From Ensifer adhaerens (GTDB taxonomy: Bacteria > Pseudomonadota > Alphaproteobacteria > Rhizobiales > Rhizobiaceae), in the NCBI RefSeq assembly GCF_020035535.1, contig NZ_CP083350.1, forward strand, positions 2,800,501 to 2,864,500: a DNA stretch of 64,000 nucleotides, read 5' to 3'. Every line of letters begins with the position of its first letter. Position 1 is the stretch's first letter. The notes beneath the pieces are model-generated. The model was not told the DNA's origin. It ran no database searches and worked only from the letters and a program-made list of their open reading frames with translations. The position numbers were made by a program, and so were the translations under genes. Below, one piece after another: positions 1 to 7,344 of the stretch.

Positions 1-147
1 CGCACCGCCATGCGCGATCCGGAATGGCAGGGCATCGCGGTGCTGGAAGGCTACGTCTTCGCGGCCGTCGTCTACTTCGTTTTCAGTGCTCTCATGGGAG
101 CTTACAGCCGTTTCCTCGAACGTTATTTCAGGACCACGCATGACTAA
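1..147 (+). CDS. Amino-acid ABC transporter permease, C-terminal end (partial)
   Basis: The first 48 codons are open in frame 1 and end in TAA. They encode the tail of a membrane protein: a hydrophobic stretch (GYVFAAVVYFVFSALMGAY) followed by a basic end with LERYF. A last transmembrane helix followed by S-x-x-x-LERR is the usual end of HisM/GlnP-type polar amino-acid ABC permeases. The stop codon overlaps the start of the next gene (ATGACTAA), which suggests one operon. The N-terminal part lies outside the window, so the substrate cannot be judged. Confidence 0.6.
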   Translation, partial: RTAMRDPEWQGIAVLEGYVFAAVVYFVFSALMGAYSRFLERYFRTTHD

Positions 148-1582
148 AGAAATCCACGTCATCCGCAATGTGCACACGCTCGTCGCCTTCGACAGCGAGC
201 GCAATGGCCACGTCTACCTGCACGACGTCGACATCGCCTACGACGACAAAGGCTTCGTCCACGTCGGCGGTAGCTATGACGGGCCGTACCACAGCGAGAG
301 TTCCGGCCGCGACCGGATGATCATGCCGGGTTTTGTCAACGTCCATTGCCACTCCGGGGAAGAGCCGATCTCCAAGGGCATCTTCGAGGACATGGGCACG
401 GCAGCGCTTTGGGGCAACGCGCTCTACGAATACTCCAACCTTCTGGAGATCGATGACGACGCGATCGAGGCGTCGCTGACCGTCATGGTCGGCGACCTGA
501 TGCGCAGCGGCGTTACCACGCTGCTCGATATCGCCGGCCCGCATGAAAGCTGGTTGCCGACGCTCGCGCGAAGCGGCGCACGCGCCTTCGTCGCGCCGGG
601 CTTCCGGGAGGCGCAGTGGCATGTCGAAGATAGCCACCGTCTCGACTTCCGTTGGGACAAAGCGCGCGGACGCGATGCGTTTCAGCGTGCTCTGGAGGTC
701 GTCGATACGGCGACTGCCCACCCCTCGGGCCGCCTCGGCGGCGTCGTGGCACCGTCGCAGATCGAGACCTGCTCGCCGGAACTGCTGCAGGATGCGGTGG
801 CGGCAGCGCGCAAGCGTGGGGTTCCGGTCACCATCCATGCGGCACAGACCATGGCTGAGCACGAGGAGCTCCTGCGCCGGCACGGGCTGACGGCGGTGCA
901 ATATCTCGAAAGCCTGGGCTTGCTCGGCAAGGACCTGATCCTTGGCCATTGCATCTTCGTCGACAGCCATTCCTGGACGCGTCAGCGCACGGAAGTCGAC
1001 CTGCGTCTCCTGGCCGATCGCCAGACCACCGTCGCCCACTGCCCGGTCACTTTCTCGCGGAGCGGCATGGCGCTGGAATCGGTCGGCCGCTATCGGCGTG
1101 CGGGCGTCAACGTCGCTTTGGGAACGGACAGTTACCCCTTCAATATGCTGGAAGAAATGCGCCAGGCGATGATCTGCGCGCGGCTGTCCGGCAAGTCCGT
1201 CTTCGACGTCGCGACCGGTGACATTCTGGAAGCCGCAACCATCGCCGGCGCTCGGGCGCTCGGCCGCGATGATATCGGTCGCATCGCCGTCGGCTCCAAG
1301 GCGGACTTCCTCGTGGTTGATCTTCGTCACCATGCGATGCAGCCGGTCTACGATCCGCTGCGCAGTCTCCTGCATTGCGCCGCCGAGCGGGCGATCGAGC
1401 GGGTCTATGTCGATGGTACCTGTGTCGTCAGCGGCGGACGGCCGACCCTGATCGACTATGACGGCGCGCTTGCAAAGCTTCAGGAAGCGCAGGACTACGC
1501 CTGCCGCAAGGCGCCCGGAAACGATCCGAAGGGCCGTGGGATGCGGACGCTGGCGCCGCTCTCCCTGCCCACTGCCGGTTAG
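140..1582 (+). CDS. Metal-dependent amidohydrolase, ATZ/TRZ (cytosine deaminase/chlorohydrolase) family
   Basis: A 480-residue hydrolase of the TIM-barrel amidohydrolase superfamily that probably deaminates or dechlorinates a heterocyclic or guanidine-like substrate in the cytoplasm. The family metal ligands are visible: the early HxH in NVHCHSGEE, the mid-protein His in HAAQT, a second His in LGHCIF, and the late Asp in LGTDSYPFN. The ATG at 140 is preferred to an upstream GTG at 86 because it overlaps the stop of the upstream transporter gene (translational coupling), and MTKEIHVIRN starts the normal N-terminal beta-sandwich. Co-transcription with an amino-acid-type ABC permease suggests that the imported compound is its substrate. 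Exact substrate unknown. Confidence 0.85.
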   Translation: MTKEIHVIRNVHTLVAFDSERNGHVYLHDVDIAYDDKGFVHVGGSYDGPYHSESSGRDRMIMPGFVNVHCHSGEEPISKGIFEDMGTAALWGNALYEYSNLLEIDDDAIEASLTVMVGDLMRSGVTTLLDIAGPHESWLPTLARSGARAFVAPGFREAQWHVEDSHRLDFRWDKARGRDAFQRALEVVDTATAHPSGRLGGVVAPSQIETCSPELLQDAVAAARKRGVPVTIHAAQTMAEHEELLRRHGLTAVQYLESLGLLGKDLILGHCIFVDSHSWTRQRTEVDLRLLADRQTTVAHCPVTFSRSGMALESVGRYRRAGVNVALGTDSYPFNMLEEMRQAMICARLSGKSVFDVATGDILEAATIAGARALGRDDIGRIAVGSKADFLVVDLRHHAMQPVYDPLRSLLHCAAERAIERVYVDGTCVVSGGRPTLIDYDGALAKLQEAQDYACRKAPGNDPKGRGMRTLAPLSLPTAG

Positions 1583-1583
1583 T

Positions 1584-1604
1584 GAAGGGCGTCGCCCGCC
1601 CTTC
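1584..1604. terminator. GC-rich hairpin between convergent genes
   Basis: Arms GAAGGGCG and CGCCCTTC are perfect complements separated by five bases, immediately after the amidohydrolase stop codon and facing the convergent DedA-type gene. No T-tract follows, so termination is plausible but not certain. Confidence 0.4.
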
Positions 1605-1636
1605 GATGCCTTCGAAAAGGGGCGGGCGGGAATCGA

Positions 1637-2224
1637 TCAGTAGAAAAGGCGGTGGGCGGCGAAAAGGCAGATCAGCACTGCCGCCGCCCCGCCGGCCAAT
1701 GCGCCGAGCCGCCGCTCGAGAAAGTCGCGGATTTCCTCGCCGAATCGGCGCAACAGCCATGCGAGCAGGAAGAAGCGTGCACCGCGCGCAACGATCGCCG
1801 ATACGATGAAGAAGCCGAGGTTGATGTTGGCAGCGCCCGAGAGGATGGTTACGACCTTGATCGGCGGCAGATGCGCCAGACCCGAAGTCACGAGCAGCAA
1901 CGCCAACATTTCGGAGTCGACCGACGCTTTCAAATGCTCGAAGGTGTCGAGCTTGCCGTAGAACTCCAGGAGCGGCCTTGCCAGCGTGTCGAAGGCGTAG
2001 TGGCCGAGATACCAGCCGGCGATACCCCCAAGCACCGAAGCAACGGTGGCGACCAGCGCGTAGCGCCATGCCCGTTCCGGGCGCGCCAGCGCCATGGGGA
2101 TGAGGAGCAGATCCGCGGGGACCGGAAAGATCGAGCTTTCGACAAAGGCAATGATGCCAAGCCAGACGATGGCGGTCTCGCGTGTCGCGAGCGACATCGT
2201 CCAATCATAGAGGCGTCGGAGCAT
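1637..2224 (-). CDS. DedA/YqaA-family inner-membrane protein
   Basis: A 195-residue, very hydrophobic protein of the SNARE-associated/DedA superfamily, closest in layout to the short YqaA branch. The N-terminal re-entrant region has the family pattern FVESSIFPVPADLLLIPMAL, followed by a glycine-rich helix (ATVASVLGGIAGWYLGHYAF), a central APPIKVV-like segment (HLPPIKVVTILSGAANI) and a C-terminal transmembrane helix. DedA-family members are linked to envelope homeostasis and lipid-carrier flipping; the role of this member is not known. It starts at an ATG and is transcribed alone, converging on the amidohydrolase gene. Confidence 0.8.
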   Translation of the reverse strand: MLRRLYDWTMSLATRETAIVWLGIIAFVESSIFPVPADLLLIPMALARPERAWRYALVATVASVLGGIAGWYLGHYAFDTLARPLLEFYGKLDTFEHLKASVDSEMLALLLVTSGLAHLPPIKVVTILSGAANINLGFFIVSAIVARGARFFLLAWLLRRFGEEIRDFLERRLGALAGGAAAVLICLFAAHRLFY

Positions 2225-2337
2225 GGGTTAAGGTTCGCTGTTGGTGGTAAGCCTCTCTATAGCCGACCGAGCGGGGTGTAAATGTGACCGCCTCCGGCAT
2301 TTGAGGGATTTCTCACGAATGGCGAGCGTGGTCGTCG

Positions 2338-3240
2338 CTAGGCAGTGGCCATACGCGCAAAACGGCTCGGCGATTGGCCGACATGGCGGCTGAAGGCGGT
2401 GCTGAAAGTGCTGGCGGAACCGTAGCCAACGCGTTCGGCGATGGAGGCGAGATCGGCATCGCGTTGCCGCAGCAGATCCTTGGCGAGCGCCATGCGCCAG
2501 ACGAGCAGATATTCCATCGGCGGCACGCCGACAGCGCGGGAGAAGCGCTCAAAGAAGACGGAGCGGGAGAGTGCCGCCTCGCGCGCGAGTTGCGCCACGG
2601 TCCAGGCACGGGCCGGATCGGCATGGATCAGGCGAATGGCAGCCGCCAGCCGCGGGTCTCCCAGACCGCGCAGCAGGCCGGGCGTCGCACTTTCGCCCTG
2701 GATCGAGCGAAGTGCCTCCACAAGCATCACTTCCACAAGCCGCGCCAGAACCAGGTCGCGCCCCGGGCGATCTTCGCGCGCCTCTTCTCCCACCAGACGT
2801 ACGAGCGTCGAAAGTCGGTCGATCCCGCGCAGATGCATCAATGTCGGCAGCAGCGAAACCAGCAGTCCGGCATCGGGCGAGTCGAGGACGAAATAGCCGC
2901 CGAGCAGGCGCACGTCCGGTTCGCCGTCTTGCCTGCCGTGGCGAACCTCTTCTGTCGGAGCCGGGGTCACTTTGGGATCGATGAAAGTCGGCTGAACCGG
3001 TTCGAATCCCGAGAGCGTAAAGCCCGGCGTCGTCGGCAGCAGCACAAAGTCTCCTGCCTCCAGCGTGACGGGTATCTCGCCATCGACGGCGAGCCGGCAG
3101 GCGCCCTCGACCACCGTGCAGAAGCTTGGCTGTCCGGAGTCGGCATAGCGCACCGCCCAGCGGCCTGCGCCGCTGATGCCCTTGGTGAAGACCGTGCGCG
3201 GGCGGAGAAGTTGAATGAGCTGCGAGAGCGGATCGATCAT
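2338..3240 (-). CDS. AraC-family transcriptional regulator
   Basis: A 300-residue regulator. The N-terminal 190 residues form an AraC cupin-type ligand domain (LLRPRTVFTKGISGAGRWAVRY, then DFVLLPTTPGFTLSG). The last 100 residues form the double helix-turn-helix: first HTH around WTVAQLAREAALSRSVFFERF, second around LASIAERVGYGSASTFSTAF. It is divergent from an SDR dehydrogenase gene 100 bp away, so it probably controls that gene. The ligand is unknown. Confidence 0.88.
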   Translation of the reverse strand: MIDPLSQLIQLLRPRTVFTKGISGAGRWAVRYADSGQPSFCTVVEGACRLAVDGEIPVTLEAGDFVLLPTTPGFTLSGFEPVQPTFIDPKVTPAPTEEVRHGRQDGEPDVRLLGGYFVLDSPDAGLLVSLLPTLMHLRGIDRLSTLVRLVGEEAREDRPGRDLVLARLVEVMLVEALRSIQGESATPGLLRGLGDPRLAAAIRLIHADPARAWTVAQLAREAALSRSVFFERFSRAVGVPPMEYLLVWRMALAKDLLRQRDADLASIAERVGYGSASTFSTAFSRHVGQSPSRFARMATA

Positions 3241-3339
3241 ATCAGGACGATAGCAAATGAAATCAGGACTTCAAGCCGTAGATCGTCCGCGTTCGCGGGA
3301 ATATCCCTTATCCATCGAAACAAAGGACAGGAAGTCGCG

Positions 3340-4083
3340 ATGAAGACCGTACTGATTACTGGCTGCTCCTCCGGCTACGGGCTGGAAACGGCCCGGCGCT
3401 TTCATGCCGAAGGCTGGAACGTGATCGCCACGATGCGCACGCCGCGGCGAGACGTCCTTCCGAGCGCCGACCGGTTGCGTGTCCTGGCCCTCGATGTCAC
3501 CGATCCCGACAGCATTGCGGCTGCGATCGAGGAAAGCGGCCCGATCGACGCGCTGGTCAACAATGCCGGCGTCGGCGTCGTGGGTGCCTTCGAGGTGACG
3601 CCGATGTCTCATGTCCGCAAGGTTTTCGACACCAATACCTTCGGCGTGATGGCAATGACGCAGGCGGTGATACCGCAATTCCGCGCCCGTCGGTCGGGCG
3701 TGGTCGTCAACGTCACCTCCAGTGTGACACTTGCCTCGATGCCGTTGGCCGCGGCCTATACTGCCAGCAAGACGGCGATCAGCGGCTTCACCGGTTCGCT
3801 TGCTCACGAGCTGGCGGCGTTCAACGTCTGCGTCAAGCTGGTGGAGCCGGGCTATGCGCCGACGACCCGCTTCGCCCACAACACGGCTCTGCGTGTCGAG
3901 GACCTGATCCCCGAGGCCTATGCCGAGTTCGCAGCGCCCATCTTCGCGCAGTTTGCCGCACCGCCTTTGGTGACGACGGAGGCAGACGTCGCCGAGGCTG
4001 TGTGGCGGGCGGCCAACGACCTGTCCGCCCAGCTCCATTTCCCAGCCGGCGCCGACGCCGTGGCGCTTGCCAGGGCGGGCTGA
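3340..4083 (+). CDS. Short-chain dehydrogenase/reductase (SDR)
   Basis: A 247-residue classical SDR. It shows the Rossmann glycine motif TGCSSGYG near residue 7, the NNAG motif (LVNNAGVGVVG), the catalytic serine in NVTSSVTLAS and the YTASK catalytic Tyr-Lys pair. The ATG at 3340 follows AGGACAGGAAG; upstream in-frame codons overlap the regulator and do not fit the family start. The C-terminal region (VEPGYAPTTRF) matches SDRs of unknown substrate often found beside AraC regulators. Probably an inducible NAD(P)H-dependent carbonyl reductase or alcohol dehydrogenase. Confidence 0.88.
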   Translation: MKTVLITGCSSGYGLETARRFHAEGWNVIATMRTPRRDVLPSADRLRVLALDVTDPDSIAAAIEESGPIDALVNNAGVGVVGAFEVTPMSHVRKVFDTNTFGVMAMTQAVIPQFRARRSGVVVNVTSSVTLASMPLAAAYTASKTAISGFTGSLAHELAAFNVCVKLVEPGYAPTTRFAHNTALRVEDLIPEAYAEFAAPIFAQFAAPPLVTTEADVAEAVWRAANDLSAQLHFPAGADAVALARAG

Positions 4084-4129
4084 CATCGCTTTGGCAAGCG
4101 GACCGTGACCGTGCGGGGCCGGAGGGATA

Positions 4130-6400
4130 TCAGGCGATCAGGCGGAGACGCGCATCGGTCCCCGTCTCTTGCTTCACGCCGGATGTCGTTCGGAATCGCT
4201 CGACCAGATCGAACAGGCCAGACGCCTGGCTTGAAAGCCGATGGGTCATGGCCGTGCTGTCTTCGACCATCGCATTGTTCTGCTGGGTCACAGCGTCCAG
4301 TGACAGCATGGTCTGGGTGATGTGCTGGAGGTCGTTCGCCTGGTCGCGCGCGTCGCCGGCGATCTGTTGAGTCTGCTCGTTGATCGCATGGATCTGACCG
4401 GAGATCTCGTCGAGCGCGTCACCGGCTGCCCGCACCAGCGTTACGCCCTTCGTCACTTCCTCGGCGGAGGTGGTGATGATCGCCTTGATCTCGCGTGCGG
4501 CCAGCGCCGACTTCTGCGCCAGCTCCCGCACCTCATGGGCGACGACTGCAAAACCCTTGCCCGCTTCGCCTGCACGGGCCGCTTCAACCCCCGCATTCAG
4601 CGCCAGGAGGTTGGTCTGGAACGCGATATCGTTGATCGTGCCGATGATCTGGGAGATCGCGAGCGATCCCTTCTCGATCTGGGCCATGGCGCTGACGGCG
4701 TTCATCACCACCTGGCCCGAGCGATCGGAGCTTGCCTTGGCGGCAGCCGCGATCGTTGTGGCCGATGTGGCGTGTTCGGCGGTGCGGCCGATGGTGGCGG
4801 TGATTGCGCTGAGCGCCGCCGTCGCTTCCTCCAGCGTTGCTGCCTGATGTTCAGTGCGCTTGGCGAGCTGATCGATGGCGTCGCGGATCTCGTCGGTCTC
4901 GCCGTCGATGTCAGCGCTTCTTGTCTTCACGTCGCCAAGGGTGACGGCCAGGCTCTCCAGCGAGAGGTTGAAGTCCGAGCGCAGGCGGTCGAAACCGGCG
5001 CCGAAGGGTCGGTCGATGCGGGCAGTCAGATCACCATGAGACAACCGTTCGAGCCCAGACGCCAGCATCTCTACCGCCTCGTTGATCTGGCGCGATACCT
5101 CGGACTGGCTCGCCTCGCGGGTCTGCCGCTCCCCTTCGATCATGGTGCGCGTCTCCGCAGCCTCGGTTTCAAGGCGGGCGCGGTCTAGAAGCGCATCACG
5201 GAAGACGAGGACGGAGCGGGCCATGTCACCGATCTCGTCCTTGCGGTTGCGGCCGACGCCGAAGATCGTCGTGTCGCCATCGGCGAGCTGGCTCATGTCA
5301 CAAACAAGGCCGGTGATCGGGCGCGTCAGCCGGCGCGAATACCAGATGGAGATCACCAGCGCTGCCGCAAGGACGGCGAGCGCGGTTGCGAGCGTCCAGT
5401 TGCGCAAGGCGGTGACGGCAGCAAAGGCTTCCCGCGAGGTCATGACCGCGGCCATGGTCCAGCGGGCGCCGAAGGCGTCAAGGCTGGTGGCGGCCATCTG
5501 CGCTTCCTCGCCGCGGAAATCGGCAAGCTTGCTGCTGACAATGCCGTCTTCTGCCGGCTGGCCTGACGCGATCCGGGCTTTGAGCATATCGTTGTCAGTT
5601 GTGGCAGCGCTGTCGGCGAGGAAGAAGCCGTCGCTGTCGAGAAGGATCGTTTCGCCTGTGTTGCCAAGGCCGGTGCGGTTGCCGACGATCTCTGCGATGC
5701 GCGCGTCGGGCATCTCCAGGATCAAGGTTCCGATCTTGCCGTCGATCGATTCCAAGGGGATGGCGATGAACGCGGCGGCGTTGCCGCCGAGTGGCGCGTA
5801 GGCCTCATAGGAGGCAAAGGCCAGTTTGCTCTTGTCTGTTCCTTCGGCCGTTTCCTGGAAGACGCGCCCGAGCCCCGTGTCCTTCCAGGACGCGCCCTTG
5901 AGGTTGACGGCGAAGTCGCCCTTTTTGTTGAGGGAGTAGACGACGTCACCGCTGAGATTGGCAAGCAGTACGTCGCGGTAGTCGTGAGCTTCCGCGAAGC
6001 GACGGAAGAACGGGTGATAACGGGCATGGAGCGCGTCGTAGTCGTCGACGCCGGCGGTGCTGTAGAGCGCACGCTTGTCTTCGGCGTTGGGATTTTCGGT
6101 CAGATAGCGGCGTTGCAATTCGCTCTCGGCCTTGTCGCCGAACTTTGCGGCCGCGCCATTCAGGTCGCTGAGCGCCTTCGATACTGATTTCTGAGCCTGC
6201 AGATTGCGCAGATCGTTTTCCACGGTGGTGAGGTAATGGCGAAGCTCGTTTCGGCGAGCATCGGCGAGCGCCTCCAGCTTCTCGATCGCCGCGCGCGACG
6301 ACAGGTCGCCACTGACCGTCAGGCCGGCAAGGCTGGTGGCAGCGATGGAGAAGGCAGCCAGAGCCGCCGCTGCGAGGGGTAGCTTCGCGGACAAACGCAT
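4130..6400 (-). CDS. Methyl-accepting chemotaxis protein
   Basis: A 756-residue transmembrane chemoreceptor. Residues about 10-30 form TM1, about 30-320 a large periplasmic sensor that looks like a double-Cache domain (helical LEALADARRNELRHYL, then a GETILLDSDGFFLAD core), about 335-360 TM2, then HAMP-type segments (LTRPITGLV; LSHGDLTARI) and a cytoplasmic signalling domain. The highly conserved receptor tip is present (INDIAFQTNLLALNAGVEAARAGE, shown here in part only as QTNLLALNAGVEAARAGE). There is no C-terminal CheR-binding pentapeptide. The ATG at 6400 is preferred to a GTG three codons upstream because MRLSAKL is a typical TM1 lead. It is transcribed alone; ligand unknown. Confidence 0.92.
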   Translation of the reverse strand: MRLSAKLPLAAAALAAFSIAATSLAGLTVSGDLSSRAAIEKLEALADARRNELRHYLTTVENDLRNLQAQKSVSKALSDLNGAAAKFGDKAESELQRRYLTENPNAEDKRALYSTAGVDDYDALHARYHPFFRRFAEAHDYRDVLLANLSGDVVYSLNKKGDFAVNLKGASWKDTGLGRVFQETAEGTDKSKLAFASYEAYAPLGGNAAAFIAIPLESIDGKIGTLILEMPDARIAEIVGNRTGLGNTGETILLDSDGFFLADSAATTDNDMLKARIASGQPAEDGIVSSKLADFRGEEAQMAATSLDAFGARWTMAAVMTSREAFAAVTALRNWTLATALAVLAAALVISIWYSRRLTRPITGLVCDMSQLADGDTTIFGVGRNRKDEIGDMARSVLVFRDALLDRARLETEAAETRTMIEGERQTREASQSEVSRQINEAVEMLASGLERLSHGDLTARIDRPFGAGFDRLRSDFNLSLESLAVTLGDVKTRSADIDGETDEIRDAIDQLAKRTEHQAATLEEATAALSAITATIGRTAEHATSATTIAAAAKASSDRSGQVVMNAVSAMAQIEKGSLAISQIIGTINDIAFQTNLLALNAGVEAARAGEAGKGFAVVAHEVRELAQKSALAAREIKAIITTSAEEVTKGVTLVRAAGDALDEISGQIHAINEQTQQIAGDARDQANDLQHITQTMLSLDAVTQQNNAMVEDSTAMTHRLSSQASGLFDLVERFRTTSGVKQETGTDARLRLIA

Positions 6401-6559
6401 AACAATCACCGGACGTGCGAGGGAAGATGGGCCATGCCGAAGGGCTGGTCGCGACGCCTCATGCGCCCGGCGGGGAGAGCTCCCGCGCGGAGAGTTATAC
6501 GGTCCGATGTTACAGTTTGATGACGCTTGGATGACAATGCCGAAGTTTGGCCTGTCAAC

Positions 6560-7207
6560 CTATCGCGGTAGGGTTCCGTTGAGAAAGATTTCTGCGCAAC
6601 GCTCGGCGCGCGCCATGACCGTCGCTTCATCGATGCCGTGGATGCGGCCCATCATGACGGCGCGTTGCGGCTCCATCGCCATCATGCCGCGCAAGATACC
6701 TGCCGCCATATGGGGGTCGTCTATCGCGAGGCGGCCGTGAGTCGACTGCACCCTCAGCCAGCGCTCCAGCGTTGCGTTCGTCCGCTCGATCGCCCGCTCC
6801 CAGAAGGTGGCGGCGATTTCCGGAAAGCGCTCGGCCTCTGCGAGCACCAGGCGGATGATGGCGATCGTGTCTCCGGCCAGCACGAGGTGGCCATAGGCGG
6901 CGAGCAGTCGCACGAGACCGGTCTTCAAGCTCACGGCGTCAAAGTGCTCCTCATCAGCTTCGAGCACGAACTCGGCGATCCTGAGGGAGATGACACGTTC
7001 GAAGAGATCGGCCTTGGTTGGAAAGAGGCGATAGAGCGTCTTGGTGGAGACGCCGGAATTCTGGGCGATGACGTTGATGTTGGCGGTCTCGTAACCGTGG
7101 TCGCAGAATTGCCTTTCGGCGGCAAGGATGATCACCTGCCGGGTCTCGTCGTCGGAGCGGACCTGCGGACGACCGCGGGATCGCGGCGATTTCTGTTTTT
7201 CGACCAT
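6560..7207 (-). CDS. TetR/AcrR-family transcriptional regulator
   Basis: A 215-residue regulator. After a basic lead rich in Lys and Arg (KQKSPRSRGRPQVRSDD) the TetR helix-turn-helix is clear: IILAAERQFCDHGYETANI, then VIAQNSGVSTKTLYRLF and PTKADLFERV. The C-terminal ligand domain is of the AefR-like type. The ATG at 7207 is chosen because GGAAAG lies six bases upstream; longer starts at 7246 or 7261 have no such site. It is divergent from ligD, but control of ligD is only a possibility, and it could control itself or a distant pump. Confidence 0.88.
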   Translation of the reverse strand: MVEKQKSPRSRGRPQVRSDDETRQVIILAAERQFCDHGYETANINVIAQNSGVSTKTLYRLFPTKADLFERVISLRIAEFVLEADEEHFDAVSLKTGLVRLLAAYGHLVLAGDTIAIIRLVLAEAERFPEIAATFWERAIERTNATLERWLRVQSTHGRLAIDDPHMAAGILRGMMAMEPQRAVMMGRIHGIDEATVMARAERCAEIFLNGTLPR

Positions 7208-7344
7208 CGCGACTTTCCAAATTCTTTCGCGATTTTTAGTCGGCATCACGCAGGAAAGCAAACGTTTTCCGAAGCCGGCATATACATGGTGGCTGCCTTC
7301 GGTGGGATATTGCGGCCTTTGGGAACACGCCCTAGCTTCGCTAT

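Noticed and set aside
128..1375. Long minus-strand open frame of 415 codons opposite the amidohydrolase gene
   Set aside because: It mirrors the other gene, contains no domain, and has no ribosome site; high GC makes such antisense frames common.
2374..3339. Upstream extension of the SDR frame through the AraC gene
   Set aside because: The extension lies antisense to the AraC gene; the real start is the ATG at 3340 with a ribosome site and family N-terminus.
7321..7344. GGGAACACGCCC before ligD, identical to the sequence before the Tat-exported hydrolase
   Set aside because: The following GATACA half is missing, so it is not counted as a member of the repeated element.
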